Of a stretch of DNA of 64,000 nt, positions 44,279 through 54,157 are shown in pieces. The position numbers and the translations under genes are program-made. Source of the stretch: Schaedlerella arabinosiphila (GTDB lineage: Bacteria; Bacillota; Clostridia; Lachnospirales; Lachnospiraceae); NCBI RefSeq assembly GCF_003885045.1, contig NZ_RHJS01000002.1:3100001-3164000 (forward strand), written 5' to 3'. Below the pieces are notes generated by a model. The model was not told the origin of the DNA and searched no databases. It saw only the letters and a program-made list of their open reading frames with translations. Positions within the stretch are counted from its first letter, which is position 1. Each line of letters opens with the position of its first letter.

Positions 44279-45475
44279 TTACTTCCTATAATTCTCTACA
44301 ACTTTCTTCACTGCCTGGATCACATCTGCAACATCCTGGTCCTTCATCCTTGGATACAGCGGGATGCTCATGATCGTTTGATATATTTCCTCTGCAACTG
44401 GACATAGTCCTTTTTTATAGCCCAGCCCTTTATAATAAGGAAACCAGTAAACAGGGATATAGTGAACCTGGCACTGGATATTTTCTGCTGACATAGCATC
44501 AAAAAACTCTCTTCTGGTGCAAGAGAGTTTTTGTAAATCTAATCTGATAATGTATAAATGACGGCAACTGTCTGACTCCGGGATTTCTTCCTGAATTATA
44601 ATCTCTGGAATTTGCGAAAATGCTTCATTATATTTACTGACAATCTCTTTTCTTCTCGCGGAAAATTCTCCTAGTTTATTCAACTGGTTTAATAGCAGCG
44701 CCGCCTGGAAGTCTGTCATGCGGTAGTTAAACCCTAATGAAATCTGTTCATAATACCAAGCCCCCTGGTAATAAGCTTCCTCCATCAAATTTTCTTCACG
44801 AGTAATGCCATGAGTGTGTGCCAAAGTAAGCTTTTTATAAAGTTCCTTACAGTTTGTTGTTATGGCACCTCCTTCGCCGGATGTCACCGTCTTGACCGGG
44901 TGAAAAGAAAAACAGGTCATATCTGCAAGACTTCCTATCGGTCTGCCGCAATATTTTGTTCCGATCGAATGTGCAGCGTCTTCAATAAAGATGAGATGAT
45001 GCCTGTCACAAATTTCTCTTATCTCTTTTATCTTTACGGACTGTCCCGTAAAATCAACAGCTACAACAGCCTTTGTCTTATTTGTGATATGTTCCTCAAT
45101 GCTGGCAGGGTCTATGTTGTAAGTTAAAAGATCTACGTCTGCAAATACAGGCCTGGCTCCACAATATAACGCACAGTTCGCACTTGCTGCAAATGTCAGC
45201 GGGGTAGTTATGACCTCATCTCCTGCGCCAATCCCTGCCGCAATACAGGCACAATGGAGTGCGGCAGTTCCGTTGCTTACAGCCACCGCATATTTTGCTT
45301 CAGTCTGTTCAGCCAAAACCCGTTCCAGCTCCTCCACTTTTGGCCCGCAGGTGATAAAATCACTTGTCAATACCTGGCTAACAGCTTGGACATCATCCTT
45401 ATCAACCCATTGTCTTCCATAATAAATTTTTTCATTCCGTACAGGAATACCTCCGTCTATTGCCAGTTTTTCCAT
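44279..45475 (-). CDS. pseC: PLP-dependent aminotransferase of pseudaminic-acid synthesis
   Basis: A 398-residue DegT/DnrJ/EryC1-family enzyme. The PLP-binding Lys is in CFSFHPVKTVTSGEGGAI, with VEDAAHSIG and the N-terminal YYGRQWVDKDDVQAV typical of PseC. It transfers an amino group to C4 of the 4-keto sugar made by PseB, giving UDP-4-amino-4,6-dideoxy-N-acetyl-beta-L-altrosamine. It follows pseB after 28 bases. Confidence 0.93.
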   Translation of the reverse strand: MEKLAIDGGIPVRNEKIYYGRQWVDKDDVQAVSQVLTSDFITCGPKVEELERVLAEQTEAKYAVAVSNGTAALHCACIAAGIGAGDEVITTPLTFAASANCALYCGARPVFADVDLLTYNIDPASIEEHITNKTKAVVAVDFTGQSVKIKEIREICDRHHLIFIEDAAHSIGTKYCGRPIGSLADMTCFSFHPVKTVTSGEGGAITTNCKELYKKLTLAHTHGITREENLMEEAYYQGAWYYEQISLGFNYRMTDFQAALLLNQLNKLGEFSARRKEIVSKYNEAFSQIPEIIIQEEIPESDSCRHLYIIRLDLQKLSCTRREFFDAMSAENIQCQVHYIPVYWFPYYKGLGYKKGLCPVAEEIYQTIMSIPLYPRMKDQDVADVIQAVKKVVENYRK

Positions 45476-45503
45476 AAGTTTACACTCTGCCTTTCACAAA
45501 AGA

Positions 45504-46499
45504 TTAATGCTCGTCCAAATCCGTATTCAATTTCTCCTTTAAATCGTCTACATCCAGCCATTCCGTATTTGTACCGGAACTGTATTCAAACTCAGGAGAG
45601 ACCAGCTTACCTCCTGGTATAATGTCTTTCTTTCCCCACCAGTTATAATTTGGATATATAATAAAATGTTTTTCATACTCATAAGTATTAAGCGAATCTT
45701 CCATCGTTACCATAATTTCATGAAGCTTTTCACCTTCTCGTATTCCTACTTCTGGCATTTCACAGCCTGGAAGCATAGCCTGAGCTAAATCCGTAATTTT
45801 AAACGATGGAATTTTTGATATAAATGTTTCACCACCGCGTGCCTCTTCAAGAGCCTTAATTACCAATTCTACCCCTTGTTCAAGACTAATCCAGAAGCGT
45901 GTCATTCTGTAATCCGTAATTGGCAGCCTTTTTTCACCATGATCAATGATGCTTTTAAAAAAGGGAATCACACTCCCTCTACTTCCAGCCACATTTCCAT
46001 ATCGAACAACCGCAAATCTGGTTCCATCTGATCCGCCATAAGAGTTTGCGGCACAGAACAGTTTATCTGACACAAGTTTTGTCCCACCATAGAGATTGAT
46101 CGGATTTACAGCCTTGTCTGTACTTAATGCCACAACCTTTCTAACCCCGACTTCTAACGAAGCATTGATTATATTCATTGCACCATTAACATTTGTCTTA
46201 ATCGCCTCATTTGGGTTGTATTCACAGGCCGGTACTTGTTTTAAAGCCGCAGCATGGACAACATAATCAACATTCTTCATTGCCATCCGAAGCCTGCCTT
46301 CGTCGCGGACATCCCCAATAAAAAAGCGGAGTACATCCTCGTACTCCCTATAACGGTTGCTCATAACAAACTGCTTATATTCATCCCTGCTATAAATAAT
46401 AATTTTTTTCGGATGATAATGCGTCAAGACATATTCCACGAAATGATGGCCAAAAGAGCCAGTACCACCTGTCACCAATATTATTTTGTTATTAAGCAT
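45504..46499 (-). CDS. pseB: UDP-N-acetylglucosamine 4,6-dehydratase (inverting)
   Basis: A 331-residue short-chain dehydrogenase/reductase with the NADP loop LVTGGTGSFGHHFVEY and the active-site Tyr/Lys in NLYGGTKLVSDKLF. The C-terminal segment GCEMPEVGIREGEKLHEIM is characteristic of PseB/FlaA1 enzymes. It is the first committed step of pseudaminic-acid synthesis. The start at 46499 has AGAGGAG 6-12 bases upstream; its ATG lies inside the last codons of the preceding gene, so the two overlap by 8 bases. Confidence 0.94.
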   Translation of the reverse strand: MLNNKIILVTGGTGSFGHHFVEYVLTHYHPKKIIIYSRDEYKQFVMSNRYREYEDVLRFFIGDVRDEGRLRMAMKNVDYVVHAAALKQVPACEYNPNEAIKTNVNGAMNIINASLEVGVRKVVALSTDKAVNPINLYGGTKLVSDKLFCAANSYGGSDGTRFAVVRYGNVAGSRGSVIPFFKSIIDHGEKRLPITDYRMTRFWISLEQGVELVIKALEEARGGETFISKIPSFKITDLAQAMLPGCEMPEVGIREGEKLHEIMVTMEDSLNTYEYEKHFIIYPNYNWWGKKDIIPGGKLVSPEFEYSSGTNTEWLDVDDLKEKLNTDLDEH

Positions 46500-47919
46500 T
46501 TTCTTCACTCCTCTGTCCATTAAAATTTATGTTATTCATGATAATTCTGACCACTTCCTCTTCCGGGTGCTCTATATTCTTATCATATCCCATGATTATT
46601 TCTTGCTGCTTTCTAGTAATATCAGCCCGAAGTTCTGCATTATAAATCACCTTATCGACTTCATCTAAACCTTTGACCCTATAGGCATATGGCTGCTCTG
46701 GAAAAATATCCCATTTTCTGATTAACTGTACTGCAATAACCCCCATTTTTATTGCCTGAATACTTACAGTACTGCCAAGAGAAATACAAATATTTGTCTC
46801 TGCCAGCACATCAGTTGCAGAACGTCCGCCGGACTCTATAGTAATCTCATTTCCAAACAAAGAGCTATATGTCTTGAAATACTTTTCATCATCGTTAGGG
46901 TGTAGTTTTAAAGAAAATGTATACTGATCTTTATTTCTATTATATAACTCAATAAATTCATCTAATGACCTTTTTATTTCCCTGTCATATGTCTTATTTG
47001 AAGTAATCCATGCGCTGTCCGTAAAGTAAACGATTTTATTCTTTTTTTCTGTCTCCACTTTTTTTCTTGTCAGCATGCTTCCGACTGCAATAGCATTTGT
47101 TCCATAACCTTTCTTAAAAAGTGCTTCATGTACTGACCCATATGTAAAAGCAAGGTATACATTGGACTTTGTAAATGCTGACCAAACCCGCAGGCTGGCT
47201 TCATTATGCTCACCATGCTGCATAGCAAAATGCTGGATTCCGTACTTCTGATGTAAAAAACCGAAAATACGATTTCCAAGACTATAAGAAAATCTGCAAT
47301 TTTGAAAATATCTCCTGTAAAGACCATTTGAAAATGCTCTATAAGAAATAAATTCACTCACATATTCCAGATAGCTTCCCAAACTATATCTCGAAATAAT
47401 ATTTGAAATAGTCTTTGCATTTCTAAATGCATCCGCCAAATCTGATATTGTGAGAAACACATTCCTTTTATCCCCCAATTTTTCTGTGGAATATACGGTT
47501 GCGTATGATAAGTCCCTTAATTCTGTTTTATGTGCTTTGTAGACCTCCTTATCGACAAAGAAATAAAAATATACCTTTTTGCATTCCAGTTCTTGTGCAA
47601 CAGGCCAGATCAATCCCCAATCATTTTCTCTATCTAGATATGAGATTATTATTCCCTTTTCTTTCTGCCATCTTTTCTCTTTCTTACTGCGATTTATTAT
47701 GCTCAAGATAGGAAAGGCTATGATTTTTCCTATACTTTTAAACATTTTTATACTTTTTCCGATATTTCGTCTGTCACTCATTTCTGACAAAACAATCTCT
47801 GCGTACGGGTTTTTATCAAAAAATTTATGGTTTTCCTTCAGGATTTTGTCCCATCCTGCTCCCGATGCATATTCATATTTCCTTTTTTCATCTTTTATTG
47901 TTTTCTTTAGAAATTTCAC
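46492..47919 (-). CDS. GT-B-like surface polysaccharide protein, candidate sugar transferase
   Basis: A 475-residue soluble protein with no close named family that I recognise. The second half has features of GT-B transferases such as polysialyl- or CDP-glycerol-type enzymes: QHFAMQHGEHNEASL, FTYGSVHEALFKKGYG, FSLKLHPNDDEKYF and ICISLGSTVSIQAIKMG. Because it overlaps pseB and precedes the Pse genes in the transcript, it is a candidate for the enzyme that transfers pseudaminic acid; this is inference from position. The N-terminus is Lys-rich. Confidence 0.7.
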   Translation of the reverse strand: MKFLKKTIKDEKRKYEYASGAGWDKILKENHKFFDKNPYAEIVLSEMSDRRNIGKSIKMFKSIGKIIAFPILSIINRSKKEKRWQKEKGIIISYLDRENDWGLIWPVAQELECKKVYFYFFVDKEVYKAHKTELRDLSYATVYSTEKLGDKRNVFLTISDLADAFRNAKTISNIISRYSLGSYLEYVSEFISYRAFSNGLYRRYFQNCRFSYSLGNRIFGFLHQKYGIQHFAMQHGEHNEASLRVWSAFTKSNVYLAFTYGSVHEALFKKGYGTNAIAVGSMLTRKKVETEKKNKIVYFTDSAWITSNKTYDREIKRSLDEFIELYNRNKDQYTFSLKLHPNDDEKYFKTYSSLFGNEITIESGGRSATDVLAETNICISLGSTVSIQAIKMGVIAVQLIRKWDIFPEQPYAYRVKGLDEVDKVIYNAELRADITRKQQEIIMGYDKNIEHPEEEVVRIIMNNINFNGQRSEENA

Positions 47920-47933
47920 AGTCTTAAACTACT

Positions 47934-49673
47934 CTACCTCTCTAATCTTAGCACTCCGTTATCCAGCTTATATATTCGATCACAGGAATCGAGCGTAGAT
48001 AACCTATGTGCAATAATAATCATTGTTTTATCTCCTCTAAGAGAATTGATAGATTTCATCAACTCAGTTTCCGTTTTGCTGTCCAATGCGGATGTAGCTT
48101 CATCAAGTACTATAAAATCTGGATTCATATATAATGCCCTTGCAATTCCAATCCTCTGTCTTTGGCCACCGGACAGCCTCACTCCCCGATCCCCCACTTC
48201 AGTGTTAATTCCTTTCGGTAATGATGATATAAACTCCCCTAATTGCGACTGTTTTATTGCCCTTTCTATTTGTTCACTGTCAATTTTTTCCGCACCAAAT
48301 ACAATGTTAGCTTCAATTGTATCATCCAATAAAGAAATCTGCTGTGGTATATAGCCGATATTTAAATGATACATCTGGTTCCTTCCATTAATCTTTGTAT
48401 CATCCCATAATACATTCCCTTTTGCACTATTTAAAAGCCCCAGAACCAGATTGACAAATGTAGTTTTTCCTGCCCCTGACTCACCTATCAGACCAATACT
48501 CTCGCCTTTTTTGATGTCCAGACTGATATCGTTAAAAACATTTTGATCAGCATCCGGATATGAATAGGAAACGTTTCTTATGAAGATTCCTTTATGAAGT
48601 CTGGCCAATTCAGGCATTCCGACATCAGTACTATGTATTCCCAAACAATCCGGATTCCTGCCTATATAAGATAATGCATCAATAACATGATCCACTGACG
48701 TCTCGTTAAACAGCACCGCATTCAATGCTGTATTTAATCGATTAATACTCGGCAAAAGCCTGACAGCCGCAACCGCAAATGCTGATAGCTGTGGTATGAT
48801 ACCACTCAACTCAGCCCCACCGACATAGCTTATTCCAAGCATTACTATGATACCTGATATCGTCCCCGCCTCTATCAAAAGTCTCGGAATATTACTAATC
48901 ACTTGATTTTTACAGCTCGCATCATTATAAATTTTTGATTGCTTTCTAAATCTACTTACAAAGAAATTCTCTCTCTGCATTACCTTGATTTCTTTGATAT
49001 TATCTGTAGACTGTAGTATCCACTGATTAATATTTCCAGAAAGTTCGCTATATATCTTTCCGATTCTTTGCATTTTAGGTTTAATGAAAATATATATTAT
49101 GATTGTAATCACCGCTATGATTCCGATACAAACCAAAGAAATAAATGGATTGATAATCAAAACGGTAATTACCAAAGCTATACTCACTACGCCCTCCATC
49201 AATACATTCATAATGGACAACAAAGAATTATATACTCCCATAGAATCCACATAAATATTCCGAAGGATATCGCCTGTATTTGTACCTAAGTAAAACTCAT
49301 ATGGTTTATAAATGCAATCCTCATAAAGTTTATTTTGTATACGCTGCCTGACATCACTGGCGAATCTTGACTGGTAAGATATCTGAATGTACAGCAAAAA
49401 GTTCTTACTTATAAATACCCCTGCAATCGTAAAAAATAATATCTGTACAAAAAACTGAGGACTATTCATATGAAAAAGCGCATCTGCTGCCAGATATACT
49501 TTATTTTTCTGTACAGACTCAATATCCATAATGATACTTACCATTGGAACTAGTATTGAGACACTTAATGTCTCTAATATGGCGCCTATTGCCATAAGTA
49601 GTAATACCAGTGGGATTTTTCTCTTTTGATCTCTGTCAATCAGACTTTTAATTTTATTAATATTTGTAATCAT
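47934..49673 (-). CDS. ABC transporter, PglK/MsbA-like flippase
   Basis: A 579-residue half-transporter with six membrane helices (residues 20-310) fused to an ATPase. Walker A is GESGAGKTTF, the signature LSGGQRQRIGIARAL, Walker B FIVLDEATSAL and the switch His is in IIAHRLST. Architecture and context match PglK-type flippases, which move lipid-linked oligosaccharides across the membrane. It may replace a Wzx flippase here, as no Wzx gene is seen in the window. Confidence 0.9.
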   Translation of the reverse strand: MITNINKIKSLIDRDQKRKIPLVLLLMAIGAILETLSVSILVPMVSIIMDIESVQKNKVYLAADALFHMNSPQFFVQILFFTIAGVFISKNFLLYIQISYQSRFASDVRQRIQNKLYEDCIYKPYEFYLGTNTGDILRNIYVDSMGVYNSLLSIMNVLMEGVVSIALVITVLIINPFISLVCIGIIAVITIIIYIFIKPKMQRIGKIYSELSGNINQWILQSTDNIKEIKVMQRENFFVSRFRKQSKIYNDASCKNQVISNIPRLLIEAGTISGIIVMLGISYVGGAELSGIIPQLSAFAVAAVRLLPSINRLNTALNAVLFNETSVDHVIDALSYIGRNPDCLGIHSTDVGMPELARLHKGIFIRNVSYSYPDADQNVFNDISLDIKKGESIGLIGESGAGKTTFVNLVLGLLNSAKGNVLWDDTKINGRNQMYHLNIGYIPQQISLLDDTIEANIVFGAEKIDSEQIERAIKQSQLGEFISSLPKGINTEVGDRGVRLSGGQRQRIGIARALYMNPDFIVLDEATSALDSKTETELMKSINSLRGDKTMIIIAHRLSTLDSCDRIYKLDNGVLRLER

Positions 49674-49721
49674 TTGATATTAAATATTTTCTCCATTTTT
49701 CTCTGTTATTCGTCTCCCAAA

Positions 49722-51119
49722 TCACTTTATATTGCTTATAATAAACCTCTGTTTTCCAGCTTTTGTCCTACTGATTTCATTCACATAATCTATTTTAATG
49801 CTTAAGCTGTCACCAACTTTTGCACCTAATTCCTCTAAAATCTTAAGTTCATCTTCCTCACCATATTCAATATCTTTTACAATTTTTATAATACATTCTC
49901 CTACCTGATTCTGGACAAATTGATAATTTCTTACATGATCAAAAATTCCATTATGCATATTAACCGAAGCCATAGAAATTTTATTTCCTTTTTTTCCAAT
50001 GAAATACTCTTGCAGCCATCTACCTTTTATATCATTTAATAGTTTATAATGTCTTCCACATGGACATGATTGAACGTCGCAATATGAAGAATAATCACCT
50101 GTTCGATATCTGATAAATGGAGAGACTTTATTATTAAAACCTGTACATACTATTTCTCCCATTTTATTGGGTTCGGTTATTACCTGGCCATTCTCATCAA
50201 TCAGTTCCAAGTATCCATATTCAGTATTTATATGGTAGAAATCAGATTTTTCACACCATCCAGCTATTCCTGCCCCCTCACTATGTCCATAAAATGTAAA
50301 ACACCTGGCACCTAAATATTTTTCAATTTCTTCTTTTTGTCCTTCATAAATATTTTCAGATGTAACCAAGACTCCCTTGAGTGATACAATTCCTTCTTTT
50401 CTCATCCGTTTCAAATAATCGCACAATACTAATGCTGCAGACGGATATGTATGGAGAAACTCAACTTTCCAGTTACTGAGTTTATTTAATATTAACTCGA
50501 TATTTTCGTCCGACAAATGATAGGAGTCTATAATAAGTTCTTTATTTTTATAATCATAGCTCCATAGCTTTCCTTTAGGCAGAATTTCATTTCTTAATCT
50601 TGCTAATTTTGACTTACCTCTTACGTATCCAATCCGTCCCCATATTGAATTAATATATGGCAATTCCCGTTTTCCATATGCTCCTTTTTCGTTGTAAAAG
50701 CGTGTTTGAATTCCACTAGTCCCTCCTGTAGTCGAAACAGCAATATCTTTATCTTTATACAAATCACTAACCATACGTTTTCCAGCACCGTTAACAATAT
50801 TCTTATCTGAAAAGGGGATTTTCTGTATATCGTCTAAGTCATGAAAAGTATCCGGCGAAAAATTTATGCTTTTAAATAATTCTTGATAGTATGGTACATG
50901 TCTATACGCATACTCCAATAACTCCTTAAGTTTAAAGATTTGATATTCATCATGTTGTTTATATTCCCACCATTGAGATTCCTTCAAAAGGTTCTCGGAT
51001 CTTCTATATTCCTTTCCATATTTAATGTTAGCAGGAATAACTCCCCATGCAAATTCAAAGGGCACTCTTATAACTGGCGGAGATAAATTTATCATATCTT
51101 TTGCAATTCTATTCCCCAT
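49722..51119 (-). CDS. CapK-like adenylate-forming enzyme
   Basis: A protein of about 465 residues of the phenylacetate-CoA ligase/CapK family. It shows the AMP-binding loop STTGGTSGIQTRFYNEKGAYG, the YGHSEG motif and the RYRTGDYSSYC segment with Cys residues in CPCGRHY. Family members in capsule loci are thought to activate an acyl or amino-acid group for attachment to sugars. ATG at 51119 follows TAGGTG; an ATG nine codons earlier is an alternative. Confidence 0.87.
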   Translation of the reverse strand: MGNRIAKDMINLSPPVIRVPFEFAWGVIPANIKYGKEYRRSENLLKESQWWEYKQHDEYQIFKLKELLEYAYRHVPYYQELFKSINFSPDTFHDLDDIQKIPFSDKNIVNGAGKRMVSDLYKDKDIAVSTTGGTSGIQTRFYNEKGAYGKRELPYINSIWGRIGYVRGKSKLARLRNEILPKGKLWSYDYKNKELIIDSYHLSDENIELILNKLSNWKVEFLHTYPSAALVLCDYLKRMRKEGIVSLKGVLVTSENIYEGQKEEIEKYLGARCFTFYGHSEGAGIAGWCEKSDFYHINTEYGYLELIDENGQVITEPNKMGEIVCTGFNNKVSPFIRYRTGDYSSYCDVQSCPCGRHYKLLNDIKGRWLQEYFIGKKGNKISMASVNMHNGIFDHVRNYQFVQNQVGECIIKIVKDIEYGEEDELKILEELGAKVGDSLSIKIDYVNEISRTKAGKQRFIISNIK

Positions 51120-51176
51120 TTTACACCTATAGTCTAACTCCTTCATAAATATTTCGGCAAATAAATACTAATCATT

Positions 51177-51707
51177 TCATCTGTTATCATTCAGCATCGC
51201 CATAAATATCACGTCATGATACTTCCCGTCAATATACACCATATCTCTAAACAATCCTTCTTGTCTAAATCCCACGGATGAATAGACTTTATAAGCATCC
51301 TTATTTCCGCTTAATACCCGCAATGATATACGGTGGAAATTCAAATAGGAAAAGCCAAAACCTACAAACAGCTTCGTTGCTTCAAAACCGAAACCTTTAC
51401 CAATAGCATTTTCTTCACCGATAAAAATTCCAAATTCTCCACTATGATACAGTTCCATGATATTTCTGAAATAGACAGAGCCAACAGGAATCCCTTTTAC
51501 TTCTATTATATATTGAACCGCCTCTCCTTTTTCAATTTTGGTATTCATCCATTTCTCATGAATTTCTGGCGTAAATGTATCTCTAAAAATAAAATTTTTC
51601 TTTACCCTTGGTTTATTTCTCCATTTTACAATCAAATCTGTATCTGCCAATGATATAGGACGCAATGATAATATTGATCCAGTTATTATTGGAAGTTCTT
51701 TCCCCAT
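51177..51707 (-). CDS. GNAT N-acetyltransferase, probably acting on a 4-amino sugar
   Basis: A 176-residue RimJ/RimL-type acetyltransferase with acetyl-CoA motifs GEENAIGKGFGFEATKLF and VLSGNKDAYKVYSSVGFRQEG. AAAGGAG lies 9 bases before the ATG. It is encoded 49 bases after the WecE-type aminotransferase, so acetylation of the 4-amino group to form dTDP-Fuc4NAc is the likely role, analogous to WecD of enterobacteria. A PseH-type role is less likely because a PseH domain is already fused to PseI. Confidence 0.87.
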   Translation of the reverse strand: MGKELPIITGSILSLRPISLADTDLIVKWRNKPRVKKNFIFRDTFTPEIHEKWMNTKIEKGEAVQYIIEVKGIPVGSVYFRNIMELYHSGEFGIFIGEENAIGKGFGFEATKLFVGFGFSYLNFHRISLRVLSGNKDAYKVYSSVGFRQEGLFRDMVYIDGKYHDVIFMAMLNDNR

Positions 51708-51756
51708 ACTTTCAAACTCCTTTCAAATCCATTCTATTTCATTAATCGTGAAATAA

Positions 51757-52890
51757 CTATATCATGGTATAAAATGCTTTTACTATTTGTATTATCTTTT
51801 CTACATCCTCTTCTTGTATTTTATAATATAAAGGTAGTCTTATAAGCCTTTCACTTTCTATTGTTGTGTAATTATCTGCACCATAAAACCTACCATACTT
51901 AGAACCTGCTGGTGAAGAATGCAATGGTACATAATGAAATACAGCTAATATACCATGACTTTTCAAATAGGATATCAATGCTGTCCTTTCTTCTAAAGAT
52001 TTGCATTTCAAGTAAAACATATGGCCATTATGTATACATCCTTCTGGAATAAAAGGAAATTCAATTTTCCCTGATTCCTTTAATTCCCTTAATCCATTCC
52101 AATATTTTTTCCACGTTTTTAATCTATTTTCATTAATTTCATCTGCATTCTCTAATTGTGCCCATAAATATGCTGCATTTAATTCACTCGGTAAATAGCT
52201 ATCACCAAAGTCAACCCAAGTATATTTATCTACTTGACCTCGAAAAAATCTTGACCTATTGGTTCCTTTTTCTCTCAAAACCTCAGCGCGTTCATTGTAT
52301 GCAGGATTATTAATGACAATAGCTCCTCCCTCACCCATTGAATAATTTTTTGTCTCATGAAAGCTATAGCATCCAAAGTCACCTATAGTCCCTAATGGTC
52401 TACCCTTATAAGTACTCATTATTGCTTGAGCAGCATCTTCCACTACCATTAGATTATGCCTTCTAGCAATATCCATAATAACATCCATTTCACAAGAGAC
52501 ACCCGCATAATGCATAGCAATAATAACTTTTGTTTTATGTGTCACAGCTCCTTCTATTTTCGTTTCGTCTATATTCATTGTATCTGGTCTAATATCTACA
52601 AATACTAAATTAGCACCTGCAAGAACAGGTGCTGTTGCCGTACTGGAAAACGTATAAGAAGGTAAAATCACTTCATCTCCTGGTGATAAACCACATAATA
52701 AAAGTGCCATATCTAATGCTGTTGTTCCACTCGTAGTAAGCATAACTTTTTGTGCATTAAATCTCTTTTCAATCCAATTATTACATTTTTTAGTAAAATC
52801 CCCATCACCAGAAATATGATGATTTTCAATTACTTTTTTTAAATATTCAAACTCCGTCCCTATATATGGAGGAATATTAAAACAAATCAT
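51757..52890 (-). CDS. wecE: dTDP-4-amino-4,6-dideoxygalactose transaminase
   Basis: A 377-residue PLP enzyme that matches WecE/RffA over its whole length: DIRPDTMNIDETKIE, VVEDAAQAIMSTYKGR, the Lys-containing CYSFHETKNYSMGEGGA, EKGTNRSRFFRGQVDKYTW and AVFHYVPLHSSPAG. It aminates dTDP-4-keto-6-deoxy-glucose to dTDP-Fuc4N. RmlA and RmlB, needed to make the substrate, are not in the window. Confidence 0.94.
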   Translation of the reverse strand: MICFNIPPYIGTEFEYLKKVIENHHISGDGDFTKKCNNWIEKRFNAQKVMLTTSGTTALDMALLLCGLSPGDEVILPSYTFSSTATAPVLAGANLVFVDIRPDTMNIDETKIEGAVTHKTKVIIAMHYAGVSCEMDVIMDIARRHNLMVVEDAAQAIMSTYKGRPLGTIGDFGCYSFHETKNYSMGEGGAIVINNPAYNERAEVLREKGTNRSRFFRGQVDKYTWVDFGDSYLPSELNAAYLWAQLENADEINENRLKTWKKYWNGLRELKESGKIEFPFIPEGCIHNGHMFYLKCKSLEERTALISYLKSHGILAVFHYVPLHSSPAGSKYGRFYGADNYTTIESERLIRLPLYYKIQEEDVEKIIQIVKAFYTMI

Positions 52891-52906
52891 GACATCGCCT
52901 CACTAA

Positions 52907-53989
52907 TTATGAATAAAATATTGGGTTCCACTTCTCTTGGAAGTACTCGTCTGAACATATTTTTAAAATTATCTCCCTGTTATTGCCAATCTGCTCATCT
53001 GATAGTTTTGTATCTAGTTCGTATCCATTGATATCTTTAGTACTATATATTATCGCTCCTTCTTTTCTTAAATGCGGACAGACACCATTATAGCTTGATG
53101 CAAAAATTTTAACTCCTAAATATAACATATTAAAAATATTACCTATTGCCAATTGTAATTCGCTTATAAAAATTGCCACGTCTATCTGTGATAGGAACGA
53201 AAAATAATCTTCCCGTGACATCCATTTAAGAATAGGATGGTATCTTTCTCCAAACATTCTATTACCATATTTTATAACATTACTTATATAATCTTCATTA
53301 CCATCATATGAAAGAATTGAGAACACTTCGCCTTTAAATCCACATTTCTTTACTAGATTATAAACTTCAATATGGCAATCCGCGCTATTGGCACTATGAC
53401 CTACTAATAAATTAGTAGATTTTCTGTTCTTTTCAATATGCATAATATTGGGGGATGTGGGTAAGACATATGCATAAAATGCATGCATGTATTTTGAATT
53501 TATCTTATAATTCTTTTTTGCATAAATATAATCACTATCCGCAGCTGTTATAATGGTATCCAAATTTCTGATAATTGTGGTTCTACATCTTTTTTTGATA
53601 CGTTTTTGAATCATAAATCCATAAATTCTTTTTTCCATCTCGCATTCATTAATCAAATCACCACCCCAGACAAACCATAAATATTTTTTCTTTTGAAATC
53701 TAGAGAGTATTGCAAATCCGAACAATTCTTTCTTATGCAAAAATAAACTATGGAAAAATACTTTTTTTGCCTTAAATGTCAATAGAATCATTTTTATAAA
53801 TAATATTACATTAATTCTATCTGTTACTATAATATTCGGAAAATAATAATTTCTTTTTTTAGTTAAATCATATCTATATATAATAAACAAGTGTTCCTCA
53901 TTTATATATATATGATTTATTTTGTTTATATAATCTACTGTATATATAGAATCAGGCATTAAGTGTAAAAATTTAATTTTTTTTATCAT
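52907..53989 (-). CDS. WecF-like TDP-Fuc4NAc transferase
   Basis: A 360-residue, very AT-rich gene product resembling glycosyltransferase family 56, the Fuc4NAc transferases of enterobacterial common antigen. Supporting segments are FVWGGDLI, LLVGHSANSADCHIEVYN (WecF has a VGNSGD-type motif here) and LQLAIGNIFNMLYLGVKIF. It would add Fuc4NAc to a lipid-linked acceptor. It follows wecE in the same strand by position and uses its product. Translation signals are weak (GTGG 9-12 bases upstream). Confidence 0.8.
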   Translation of the reverse strand: MIKKIKFLHLMPDSIYTVDYINKINHIYINEEHLFIIYRYDLTKKRNYYFPNIIVTDRINVILFIKMILLTFKAKKVFFHSLFLHKKELFGFAILSRFQKKKYLWFVWGGDLINECEMEKRIYGFMIQKRIKKRCRTTIIRNLDTIITAADSDYIYAKKNYKINSKYMHAFYAYVLPTSPNIMHIEKNRKSTNLLVGHSANSADCHIEVYNLVKKCGFKGEVFSILSYDGNEDYISNVIKYGNRMFGERYHPILKWMSREDYFSFLSQIDVAIFISELQLAIGNIFNMLYLGVKIFASSYNGVCPHLRKEGAIIYSTKDINGYELDTKLSDEQIGNNREIILKICSDEYFQEKWNPIFYS

Positions 53990-54157
53990 TTAATACGTCA
54001 CCACTTTGCTATAATTAATCCTTTCATATACTATATACTTTATTTCTGCCAGCCCTCCATCACTTTCATTATCAATGCCACTTTTATTTTTCATTTTCAA
54101 TCATAATATCCTTCAGCACATCTATAAAACTTCACATGAACCGTTTGAAGGTAAGTC

